A stretch of 64,000 bases of DNA from positions 1 through 64,000 of the forward strand of contig NZ_WVHL01000002.1 of the NCBI RefSeq assembly GCF_009861525.1, read 5' to 3'. Under the pieces are notes generated by a model. That model did no database searches. It was not told the DNA's origin and worked only from the letters and a program-made list of their open reading frames with translations. The position numbers were made by a program, and so were the translations under genes. This document shows, piece after piece, positions 18,453-26,160 of the stretch (position 1 is its first letter; each line of letters starts with the position of its first letter). The stretch is from Pseudomonas sp. LD120 (GTDB lineage Bacteria; Pseudomonadota; Gammaproteobacteria; Pseudomonadales; Pseudomonadaceae).

Positions 18453-19300
18453 TCGTCGAAGACTTGGCGGATGGAATCAATGATGCTCTTAGTGATCGTA
18501 TCTTGCTGACAGAAAGGGCAGGCTTGACGGTCTTTATCATCTGAAACGTACTGGAGCCCTTGTTTCACCCAGTCAGAATTGCCAGCTTGAGTGATGAACT
18601 CTGCAACTGAACCTTCCTGGCTGCCGACAATGATCTTAGACCAGAGGGAGTCCCCTTCAATACCGAGCCAGCCAGCGGAAAGGGTTGAGATTTTCGTGAA
18701 TGGAGCTGCACCCTCGCCTTCGATTGACGAAGCTTCTACCTTCAAGTCATCAACTGTGTAGCCCGGTGTATTTTCCGGTAAAGGCAGCCCAATAATATGC
18801 TGAAAAAGGAGTTCTGTTCTTTTGAGGCCTTCTAGGCAAAACTCCAGAACGCGATCACCACCCGAGAAATTCGTCTTGATCTCCCAGACTTTTCCGCTCG
18901 CCTTTATCTTCTCTTGGTCGAGTTTGGCTGCATTGTTTATGGCTAGCTTTGAGTTTTCTTGCTGAGCGGCCAGATGTTTCTCCAGCTCTCTCGTTTCTGC
19001 TTCGATTTGCTGGAGTGCAACCTTGTTCTCTTTGGAGAGGGTGAAAATCCCTTTTAAATTATCCTCTTCGTAAAAGTAGTCGTTCAGGAAGCTTTGGTTG
19101 TACACCAAAATTTCACACGGCTGATTGGTTTTCAGGCTGCATTTAGCAAACCGTGGCGCGCTCTGATTGTACAAAAACTCGGAGATGGTGCTCTTTCCTG
19201 CTCCGTTGAGTCCGTAGATGAGCGATGTCTTATTGATGGGCGAGAGAGTAGATTTGGATCTGTAACTGGTGACGCCATCTATGTTCAATTCCGTGATCAC
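18453..19300 (-). pseudogene. RloC/PrrC-like AAA_13 ATPase, N-terminal part
   Basis: This is the 5' part of the split ATPase gene. GTG 19300 is chosen because AGGAG lies seven bases upstream and the protein then opens with ITELNIDGVTSYRSKSTLSP. The Walker A loop is GLNGAGKST (residues 30-38). A coiled stretch (about 100-150) follows, and CPFC at 261-264 lies in the position of a zinc hook, as described for RloC. Reading runs into the IS end and stops at a TAA built from IS bases (18449-18451), giving a 284-residue truncated product. Insertion falls about 20 residues after the CPFC hook. As a whole the gene would encode a 718-residue protein with ABC-type ATPase halves around a coiled coil. 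Confidence 0.72.
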
Positions 19301-19588
19301 AACCTGACTCCTGAATGCTAGTGGCCTTGGGCTATCTCTGTTGGCGAGAAGGAGCATAGGCGAGGCATTAGATGCCTGCCACCTGACCTATGACGGAAGT
19401 TATCAGGGTGTCTCCGATGATATGTCGGAACTGGTTTGAGGCCAGCCGAAGGATGCTTCTGTAGTGAGGTTGATATGTCACGAGGCCGACCTGAAAAGCC
19501 GAGAAAGCACGGTTTTGCGCGGTCAGCAGGCAGAGCTGCTAGGCGGCTCCGGTTCTAACCTCAGCCGCCGTACTGCTCCGAGGAGTAC
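19301..19588. other. Intergenic, no gene seen
   Basis: The stretch lies upstream of the split ATPase and downstream of the PHP-ATPase gene. Only a 27-codon basic frame beginning at an ATG near 19474 is open, and it has no support. The promoter of the ATPase gene should lie here. Confidence 0.4.
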
Positions 19589-22399
19589 CTAAAAATGGTA
19601 CTTCTCGAATCGTCTCTTAAACGCTTCCTCCGATCCTTCCATGATGTCGAGGATGGCCGCTGCGGTTTGCTTGAGATCCGTGCCGCCTTGCGCCAAGACG
19701 CGCCCCTTCCCACCTTCCGACATCAGCGCGTAGACAAATTCGCTATCCGCGTTGACTGGTAGGTTGGCGTTATGGGTCGCCAGAATGAGCTGGCGCTGGG
19801 TTTTGGACTGCCTCAACAGCGGAACCAGATCTTTGTAGATGAAGCTGGTGTCGACCTCGTCTTCCGGTTGGTCGATGACTATCGGGCCGTCTCCTCGGAC
19901 CAGCAATAGATTGAGAATCGCGGTATTTCGCTGACCCTCGGATAGCTGGTTGCCCTCAACGCTGCCAATGAGGGTGTGATCCTGCCGGTAGAGTTCAATG
20001 TCGATCAGGTCTGGTACTCGTGATACACGCAGTGAGCGCCATTTTTCCTGAACAGTTGTCAGATAAGGGGGCAGATCTGTTTTAAATTGCTGAAGAATGC
20101 TTGGCAATCTAGAGGTGTCCTCCATCACCCAATTGATGTACTCCCAGGGGCTGGGCTTCTGAGGAGAAGGAGAGGCCAGGAAGCTGCTGAACAGGTAATC
20201 GCCGATCCCATCCCACTCTCTCCCAACACGCGATCGGCGGTCGGGCTCCAAAGTCCCCCAAAGCAACATGAACGCCAATCTGTTGGCCATGGGGGTTATG
20301 GTGACGCGAATGGTCTTTTTAGTTTTCTCCGTGATTTCCAATGATGCCTGCTGGCGTAGCCGGCACTGCTCTGCCCAGATCCCGAAAAGTCGATTAAGAG
20401 ACTCTTCCAACTCCTCGGGGGTTCTCTCCAGCGCCTTCCACTGCAGCTCTTTGTCTTCCAGGCTTCGTTGCTTGGTTTGCCTGGTCCGATCCAGATCCTG
20501 AAGGCGGCTGACATCACTAGGTTGAACACCTTTTGCCGCGCATGCTGCGATGAAGTTGGAGTGAGCAGCGTCCAGGTCCGCTGATATCTCACACCATTGC
20601 TGGTTCTCGGAGAACAGAGTGGCGAAATCGTTCCGCATTTCGGTGAGCAACGCATCCAGTTTCTGCTGATAGGTCGCTCGGTGTGTAGCTACCTTGGCTG
20701 TCTGCTCGGTGAACCAGCGTGAATGTGGCCAGGCCTCAGTAACTGCGGCAGGGGAGCTTTCAGCAGAAGTAAGACTTTCCAGGGTTCTCTCGACTGCACC
20801 GACATCCTTTTCGAAGCTATCGCTTAGATTCTGGAAGTAGCGTTTGGCGTGGGTAGCGCGCTGGTAGGCTGCCGCCTCACCCTGAACGTCCTTGCGCGCT
20901 TGCCATTGTCGATCAATCTCGACGAGCTCTTGCTTCAGACCGTCGAGTTCATGCTCGATGGCGCGCATCTGATCCTGTGCGGCGAACAGTCGCTTGATGT
21001 CAGCAGCAACTGTACGTTCCTCGCCTTGAAGCTTTTCGAGCTGCGCTGCGCATATCTCGTCGATCAGACTCAGCAACTGAGATTGTCCGCCTGGTGCAGT
21101 GAGCTCACTCAATTGTTGCTGGCTGTAGAACTGAATCGGCAGATGTCGCAGGTACGCCGAAAGATCGTGCGCAGTCCCTACAATAAGCGACAGGTCATCG
21201 CTCGGCGAGTAGCGCAGCACGTCGACTTGGCCCGGAATGCCTTCCCACTCGACCAGAATCTCGGTGTCAGGAGTGAAGGTTTGCTTTGCTCGCTGAGCCT
21301 TGAGCTTCGCCTTCTCTGAAATGGTTCCCGCCTCGTCTCGGGTAAACATGATGCGCAAGAGCTCAAGGATCGTCGATTTCCCGGTACCGCGGGCGCCAAT
21401 TAGCGTGTTGAGATTGCGCGAAAAATTGACTGTTTGGTCTTCCAGGTACTTCAGCCCTTTCACCGTTATCGAGACGATCCGCGGAAAAGTCTCCCTCTCG
21501 CTGGGGTTCGCCCTTTCCAAGCTGATCCTCGAGTCGGAGTCGAGGAAGGCCTGCTTTAGCGCGGCGATGGACGGACGCGAGCATTTGACCCAGGTGTGGC
21601 GGTAGCCCAAAGAGTTGGGTTTAGAGTTGCCGTGCTCATCCACTTTCAGCGACTTTGCGTCTGAGGACTGCACGTAGGCCGGCTGCTTTCCAGAGCGAGT
21701 CCAGTCTCTATTTTTGCCAGTCAATATGTCCGAGATCTTCTGCCCCAGCGGGTACTGAGTAACCTCCAGTGCCAGCAGGTCAGGCAGTTGGTAATCCTGG
21801 CGGTTGCTGGGGCGCTGAAGCAGGCCGTCCTCTTGATCGGCGTGAGCGGCAATCACAATGCCGTCATTGTCGTGCTGTACGATTTTCAACAGCTTCGCCA
21901 AGCTGATTGGAGAGTCTTCACGTCTCAGCGGCGTCGGCAAGCCTCTTTCAAACCGTTGCGATTCAGGCAGGCCCAGCTGAATGAGCACTTTGTTGACATG
22001 TTCGAGATCGCTGGATCTCTTGACAGGTTCAAACAGGCAAAGCACGTGATAGCCGATATCAACTTCAAAGCCTGGCAGGATATGGATCATCTCGCGCTCC
22101 AGCTCTGCGGCGACTGACTTGTTCTGCTCGATCAGATGAGTCAGAAACCAATCTCTCGGGTCTGTCTGACCAGAAAAGTTGTGGTCAGTAATGCCGATGA
22201 TCTGCAGCTCGAGCTCATGGCACCTTCTGAGGAAAACCTGCGCCTTGCTGCTTATTTCGCTCTCATCGTGGGCTCCTCCAACCTTTGGTCTGCGAGGGTT
22301 GCCTAGTCGGAGGTCGGTGTCGCCCCAGTGCTTACTATCTTCCGGTGTCTGCACCTGAAAGTCAGCCTTGAACCATCGCATTCCTTGGTAGTCGTCCAT
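19589..22399 (-). CDS. TrlF-like PHP-domain plus SMC-type AAA ATPase
   Basis: The product is 936 residues. The first 200 form a PHP-type phosphoesterase/nuclease module: RWFKADFQVQTPEDS at the N-terminus, ITDHN with Asp72 and His73, and AAHADQEDG with His186. An ABC/SMC-like ATPase follows, with Walker A IGARGTGKST (334-343), a long coiled-coil middle (about 440-700), LSEGQRNTAIL as signature, and Walker B in VIDQPEDEVDTSF with a later LILATHNANL switch. This architecture is annotated as TrlF-family AAA-like ATPase in databases as I recall. The role is probably DNA-related defence, unproven. Its promoter side (22400-22595) is short, and the ribosome site is weak (AGAGAT). Confidence 0.75.
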   Translation of the reverse strand: MDDYQGMRWFKADFQVQTPEDSKHWGDTDLRLGNPRRPKVGGAHDESEISSKAQVFLRRCHELELQIIGITDHNFSGQTDPRDWFLTHLIEQNKSVAAELEREMIHILPGFEVDIGYHVLCLFEPVKRSSDLEHVNKVLIQLGLPESQRFERGLPTPLRREDSPISLAKLLKIVQHDNDGIVIAAHADQEDGLLQRPSNRQDYQLPDLLALEVTQYPLGQKISDILTGKNRDWTRSGKQPAYVQSSDAKSLKVDEHGNSKPNSLGYRHTWVKCSRPSIAALKQAFLDSDSRISLERANPSERETFPRIVSITVKGLKYLEDQTVNFSRNLNTLIGARGTGKSTILELLRIMFTRDEAGTISEKAKLKAQRAKQTFTPDTEILVEWEGIPGQVDVLRYSPSDDLSLIVGTAHDLSAYLRHLPIQFYSQQQLSELTAPGGQSQLLSLIDEICAAQLEKLQGEERTVAADIKRLFAAQDQMRAIEHELDGLKQELVEIDRQWQARKDVQGEAAAYQRATHAKRYFQNLSDSFEKDVGAVERTLESLTSAESSPAAVTEAWPHSRWFTEQTAKVATHRATYQQKLDALLTEMRNDFATLFSENQQWCEISADLDAAHSNFIAACAAKGVQPSDVSRLQDLDRTRQTKQRSLEDKELQWKALERTPEELEESLNRLFGIWAEQCRLRQQASLEITEKTKKTIRVTITPMANRLAFMLLWGTLEPDRRSRVGREWDGIGDYLFSSFLASPSPQKPSPWEYINWVMEDTSRLPSILQQFKTDLPPYLTTVQEKWRSLRVSRVPDLIDIELYRQDHTLIGSVEGNQLSEGQRNTAILNLLLVRGDGPIVIDQPEDEVDTSFIYKDLVPLLRQSKTQRQLILATHNANLPVNADSEFVYALMSEGGKGRVLAQGGTDLKQTAAAILDIMEGSEEAFKRRFEKYHF

Positions 22400-22595
22400 C
22401 GCGGATCTCTAAAAGTTGCAGGTGAAGGGCAGCCTAAAGGGCCATCAGGACCATCCGCAATAAGGTATTAGCAATCTGCTGACCGAGAATGTTCTGGCAG
22501 CGTGCAGTTGGTTGAATAGTTCCTTTAGCGCCTATGCATATAAGGCCGCTCCTGGCTGGTAACAGCCGTTCGCTTAACCCCCTCAACATCCCCTC

Positions 22596-23037
22596 TCAAA
22601 ACGTCGGCGGCGTACTCACCCACAACACCACCGCATCCTCCTCCCCAGGATTCCCATATTTATGCGGCTCCTGGCTGGAAAAGCTAAAGCTATCCCCCTC
22701 ATTCAGCTGAAAATACCGTTCCCCCACCCACAGCTCAAAGCTCCCCGACAGCACATACCCGGCTTCTTCCCCCTCATGGCTATAACTCTCCTTGCTGTAC
22801 GTCCCCGGCGGAAAGCGTGAGTGCAGAAACTCCAACTGCCGTGTCGGTTGTGGGGTCAACAGCTGACCAATAATCCCGTTCTCACAATTTACCTGCAGCC
22901 ACTGTTTCTTGCGCACTATGTAATCCTGATCCTCGGGCGCGGTCTGGTTTTCGCTGGCGAAGAACCATTGGATGGTCACGTCCAGGCCGCGGGCAAAGTT
23001 AAATAGTGAGGTGTGGGGAGGGAGATTGCGCTCCAGT
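22596..23037 (-). pseudogene. Truncated copy of the XRE-cupin regulator
   Basis: Bases 22596-23037 repeat, with scattered differences, the 3' two-thirds of the intact regulator at 25455-26087. The coded part runs from an altered LERNLPPHTSLFNFARGLDVT (intact gene: LERNLAYPSIPALFNIARSLGVT) through TIQWFFASE to the same C-terminus TPPTF. The helix-turn-helix coding part is missing and two codons are lost near the break. A 127-residue cupin fragment starting at 22979 could be made, but there is no ribosome site. It reads as a leftover of recombination. Confidence 0.85.
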
Positions 23038-23040
23038 TAG

Positions 23041-23193
23041 ATGATAGGAGGAGTTTTTTGGTTGCTGAGGCTGATTTCGGCCAGAAACAGGCATTTGAAA
23101 TTAGCTTCTGCACTTGAAGGTGCAGTTCAACTGTTAGAGGCATTAAGCATCGAGTCGCTCAAGCAGTCTGAGCGGGAAGGGGGGACTGACTAA
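23041..23193 (+). CDS. Small ORF of uncertain reality
   Basis: A 50-codon frame starts at ATG 23041, directly beside the break point of the truncated regulator. Its second half (LKLASALEGAVQLLEALSIE) is helix-like. The first codons overlap a GGAGGAG that would better serve a later start, and no good start follows. No family is recognised. It may be a remnant of a larger gene. Confidence 0.2.
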   Translation: MIGGVFWLLRLISARNRHLKLASALEGAVQLLEALSIESLKQSEREGGTD

Positions 23194-23429
23194 GGCCTCT
23201 GCGTCACTCGCCATCGGGGGAATCCCGAGCAACCCACGAACTGCTGCCCCACCTCCGGGCCGGCTTTCACCGTGTGAATCACTAGTGCCTTACCGCAATT
23301 GCATTCACACTCATAAGAAAAGCAACCAAAACTGTAATTAAATAGCGTATTCGAGCCTCCCTGTATGGGGCAAAATCCGGTTGCACGAAAAGGATAGCTG
23401 AGCCTGGGCCAAGATACAGACTCAGCCAA
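23190..23429 (-). pseudogene. Remnant with topoisomerase-type zinc-ribbon end
   Basis: The last 40 codons of this frame read CECNCGKALVIHTVKAGPEV, then GQQFVGCSGFPRWRV. This is the pattern of the C4 zinc ribbon found at the C-terminus of topoisomerase I and several NERD/restriction-like proteins (CxCG...GxxFxGCSxFPxC), but with tryptophan in place of the last cysteine. The upstream codons do not continue a domain, and no plausible start exists. I take it as the broken 3' end of a lost gene. Confidence 0.35.
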
Positions 23430-23432
23430 ACT

Positions 23433-24839
23433 CTATTGAGTCCATAAGCCCGCGAGTCGAGTCTTTTGCATTTCAGCATTTAAGCAGCGACTCACGCCAT
23501 CTTTCTCTCCGTAAAGATCATCTTGATTCTTCGACACAGTTATACTTTCTATTTTTGAGCTTTTATCCGCAGTAGCCTCTCCCACCTTATAAAGACGATC
23601 AACCGCCACATAGACGTAGTAAGGCTTGGACTTTATGACCTGAACAAAAGCCGCCTCATCATATGTCATGAATGTATGGCAAAGAGGCATAGAATCACTC
23701 ACGTTAATATATTCGGATACAGTAGACACACCAAGCTCGCGACTCCTGTCAGAAAATTTCGCATTAGCCATTAGAACCTTCTCGGAACGACCATTAAATA
23801 AGTTTCTCAAAAATGACGTGTCGTACTCGCTTAATGGCTCAACAATCTCATCAGCTAGTATTTTGAATGCCAACTGCTTAGTAGGCGCCGGCAGAGGCTG
23901 TCCTAAACAGTCTTCGACCATCCCTATGGTCAAGTACTTTCTATGATTGGTTAATAGATAGGACTCAAGAAGCCTCTGCAAGTCAGCCTGATTAAGACTA
24001 TCCCTATATGCAGCCCCCAGAAGATCGCACTCCCTTGTAACTGTTGCCAAACCTCCAGCCTTAAACGCCCCTCCCTCAGTAGCTCTACGCGCGATTAGTA
24101 CCTCATTAGGTGACTTTCCACCGCTAATAGTCTTACCCAGTATTTGGCTATACGCAGAGGTATCTAGGACAGAATCCTTGGTAATACGCTGAAAGGTAAT
24201 TAGTGTTCTGGGGCCAGAATCGCCAATGATTCCTTTAAGCGTCGCCTTGCTTTCGTGGTTCTGAACCCCAGGAATATCAAAGTCAACCACATAATCAACA
24301 CCTGACCTAGCTGCTTGTTCGTATGCGTTGACTAGGAACGGCAGCACAGTATCAGTAACAGGAGCACTGACAAGGTTAGACTGAGCACCAAGGATTGTAT
24401 TCGCCACATTAACCAAGTTAGTTATTCCATCAATTTTCTCCTCCGACACATAGATAAGAGCAAGTTGGTGGTCTGGCTTAGTTGAGCCAATTAGCAATTG
24501 GCCATTTAAGCTTTTTTCGCGATACTCATGTATGGCGCACTTACCAGTTTTGTCGTCATAGCTCATATTGAGAACGGGGATCTTGTCCAAAGTAACCAAG
24601 AGCGATGCCTTGTTGCTCTTGCCGATCAAGCTACGCACCAACGAACCCTTGAAGCTATCAGCACAGAATGCTGGCATTGCATATGTATTTATGGCTATAA
24701 CTTGATACTGATCATCTCTAGATTGCACTGGTTCCGATAACTCAAAATATATAGAAACATCTTTTTTTCCCCACGCATGCGCGGGCGTAATTACAATTAT
24801 AAGAATCAGACTAAAGCATACTGCTATATAATTTCTCAT
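23433..24839 (-). CDS. Exported protein of unknown function
   Basis: The product is 468 residues with a Sec signal peptide (MRNYIAVCFSLILIIVITPA, cleavage expected after the AHA that follows). The mature part is mixed alpha/beta with no recognised motif. Segments include SIYFELSEPVQSRDDQYQVI, DYVVDFDIPGVQ, GGLATVTRECDLLGAAYRD, MVEDCLGQPLPAPTKQ and a C-terminal part with few cysteines. An AAGGAGGT ribosome site lies four bases before the ATG, so the gene looks functional. Its base composition is clearly more AT-rich than the core, and it lies between the two copies of the cupin regulator sequence. It is probably recently acquired cargo. Confidence 0.7.
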   Translation of the reverse strand: MRNYIAVCFSLILIIVITPAHAWGKKDVSIYFELSEPVQSRDDQYQVIAINTYAMPAFCADSFKGSLVRSLIGKSNKASLLVTLDKIPVLNMSYDDKTGKCAIHEYREKSLNGQLLIGSTKPDHQLALIYVSEEKIDGITNLVNVANTILGAQSNLVSAPVTDTVLPFLVNAYEQAARSGVDYVVDFDIPGVQNHESKATLKGIIGDSGPRTLITFQRITKDSVLDTSAYSQILGKTISGGKSPNEVLIARRATEGGAFKAGGLATVTRECDLLGAAYRDSLNQADLQRLLESYLLTNHRKYLTIGMVEDCLGQPLPAPTKQLAFKILADEIVEPLSEYDTSFLRNLFNGRSEKVLMANAKFSDRSRELGVSTVSEYINVSDSMPLCHTFMTYDEAAFVQVIKSKPYYVYVAVDRLYKVGEATADKSSKIESITVSKNQDDLYGEKDGVSRCLNAEMQKTRLAGLWTQ

Positions 24840-25121
24840 TGTACCTCCTTGTTCTCTTTCTTATGGCAGATCATGGCAGATAGCCATAAAGCTATAGACC
24901 ATTCCTTTCCCTCATGCAAAGCCAGCATGAGGGATAGTCAGTCCATATAGTTGTGCGCGATAAGGGAGAGTCAGATAAGTTATATCAGCGAGGCTCTGGC
25001 CTAGCTCAATGAGGCAAGATGACTTTGTGTTCAACCGTTGGCCTGGATGGCCGCTCATCGGGTGAATCCTGAGTGGCTGCTTTTGGCTGTGGATTCAAAC
25101 GCTCTGTTTAAGGGATCAGAC

Positions 25122-25403
25122 ATGACCGTTCAAATCACCGAATTCAGAAAACTGCTAGAGGCCGGGCGGCGCTATCTGGAGGGCGCCACCACTCTTGCTG
25201 AACTGAACGGTCGAGTCAGGGCAACGCTGGAGGCCGGACACTTCTGGGGAGCAGCAGCGCCACTCATGGAAGTCGCCCGAGACTGGGAACACATGATTAA
25301 CCGCGCCTGGAATGAAATGGGCGAGCACCACGCTTCGCTGACCGAGGCCCAGTTCAGCGAGTGGTTGCGGCAGCAGTTCTACTTCCCAGTCCGTGACAGC
25401 TAG
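25122..25403 (+). CDS. Small hypothetical protein
   Basis: The product is 93 residues, helical and soluble (MTVQITEFRKLLEAGRRYLE ... MINRAWNEMGEHHASLTEAQ). A GGGA lies ten bases before the ATG. No family is recognised. Size and setting in an island would also suit an immunity or antitoxin protein, but no partner is visible. Confidence 0.5.
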   Translation: MTVQITEFRKLLEAGRRYLEGATTLAELNGRVRATLEAGHFWGAAAPLMEVARDWEHMINRAWNEMGEHHASLTEAQFSEWLRQQFYFPVRDS

Positions 25404-25454
25404 TTTTCAGTAAACGAAAGAGCGGTGCATTGCGCTTCCGCTCAGTAGCTCACT

Positions 25455-26087
25455 TCAAAACGTCGGCGGCGTTATCACCCACAACACCACTGCATCCTCC
25501 TCCCCAGGATTCCCATACTTATGCGGCTCCTGGCTGGAGAAGCTAAAGCTATCCCCCTCACTCAGCTGAAAATACCGTTCCCCCACCCACAGCTCAAAAC
25601 TCCCCAACAGCACATACCCGGCTTCCTCGCCCTCATGGCTGTAACTCTCCTTGCTGTAGGTCCCCGGTGGAAACCGCGAGTGCAAAAACTCCAACTGCCG
25701 GGTCGGTTGTGGGGTCAGCAGTTGGTCGATAATCCCGTTCTCATAATTCACCTGCAGCCGCTGTTTCTTGCGCACCACGTACCCCTGATCCTCGGGTGCG
25801 GTCTGGGTTTCGCTGGCGAAGAACCATTGGATGGTCACGCCCAGGCTGCGGGCGATGTTGAACAGGGCGGGGATGGAGGGGTAGGCGAGGTTGCGTTCCA
25901 GTTGGCTGATGTAGCCGGCGGTGAGTTCGCTCTGCTGGGCCAGTTCGCTCAGGGTCAGGCCGCGGCGTTTGCGCAGGCCGCGGATGCGGGTGCCAAGAAA
26001 CTGCGGGCCGCCAGGGGCCTGGTTGTCGGTGCCGGGCTCCGCTGCGGGAGGGCGGCTCGCGGGCGGCGTCTTGCTGCTTGGGTTCAT
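25455..26087 (-). CDS. XRE-cupin transcriptional regulator
   Basis: The product is 210 residues. After a proline-rich leader (about 30 residues), residues 31-90 form the helix-turn-helix (LGTRIRGLRKRRGLTLSELA, QQSELTAGYISQLERNLAYP). The C-terminal cupin reads FPPGTYSKESYSHEGEEAGYV, then GERYFQLSEGDSFSFSSQEPH. This layout is typical of MmsR/PuuR-type repressors that sense small metabolites. It is transcribed in the same direction as the adjoining oxidoreductase gene, 73 bp downstream of its stop. It probably controls that gene and the divergent binding-protein gene. A diverged partial copy lies at 22596-23037. Confidence 0.85.
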   Translation of the reverse strand: MNPSSKTPPASRPPAAEPGTDNQAPGGPQFLGTRIRGLRKRRGLTLSELAQQSELTAGYISQLERNLAYPSIPALFNIARSLGVTIQWFFASETQTAPEDQGYVVRKKQRLQVNYENGIIDQLLTPQPTRQLEFLHSRFPPGTYSKESYSHEGEEAGYVLLGSFELWVGERYFQLSEGDSFSFSSQEPHKYGNPGEEDAVVLWVITPPTF

Positions 26088-26160
26088 GGCGGGCTCCAGG
26101 CCTGGAAGGCGGGCACATCCGGGCGCCCGTCCTGCAAAAGGCCTGGAGTATAAAGCAGCC

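Noticed and set aside
19474..19557. 27-codon basic ORF upstream of the split ATPase
   Set aside because: It has no ribosome site and no homology clue, and is most likely chance.
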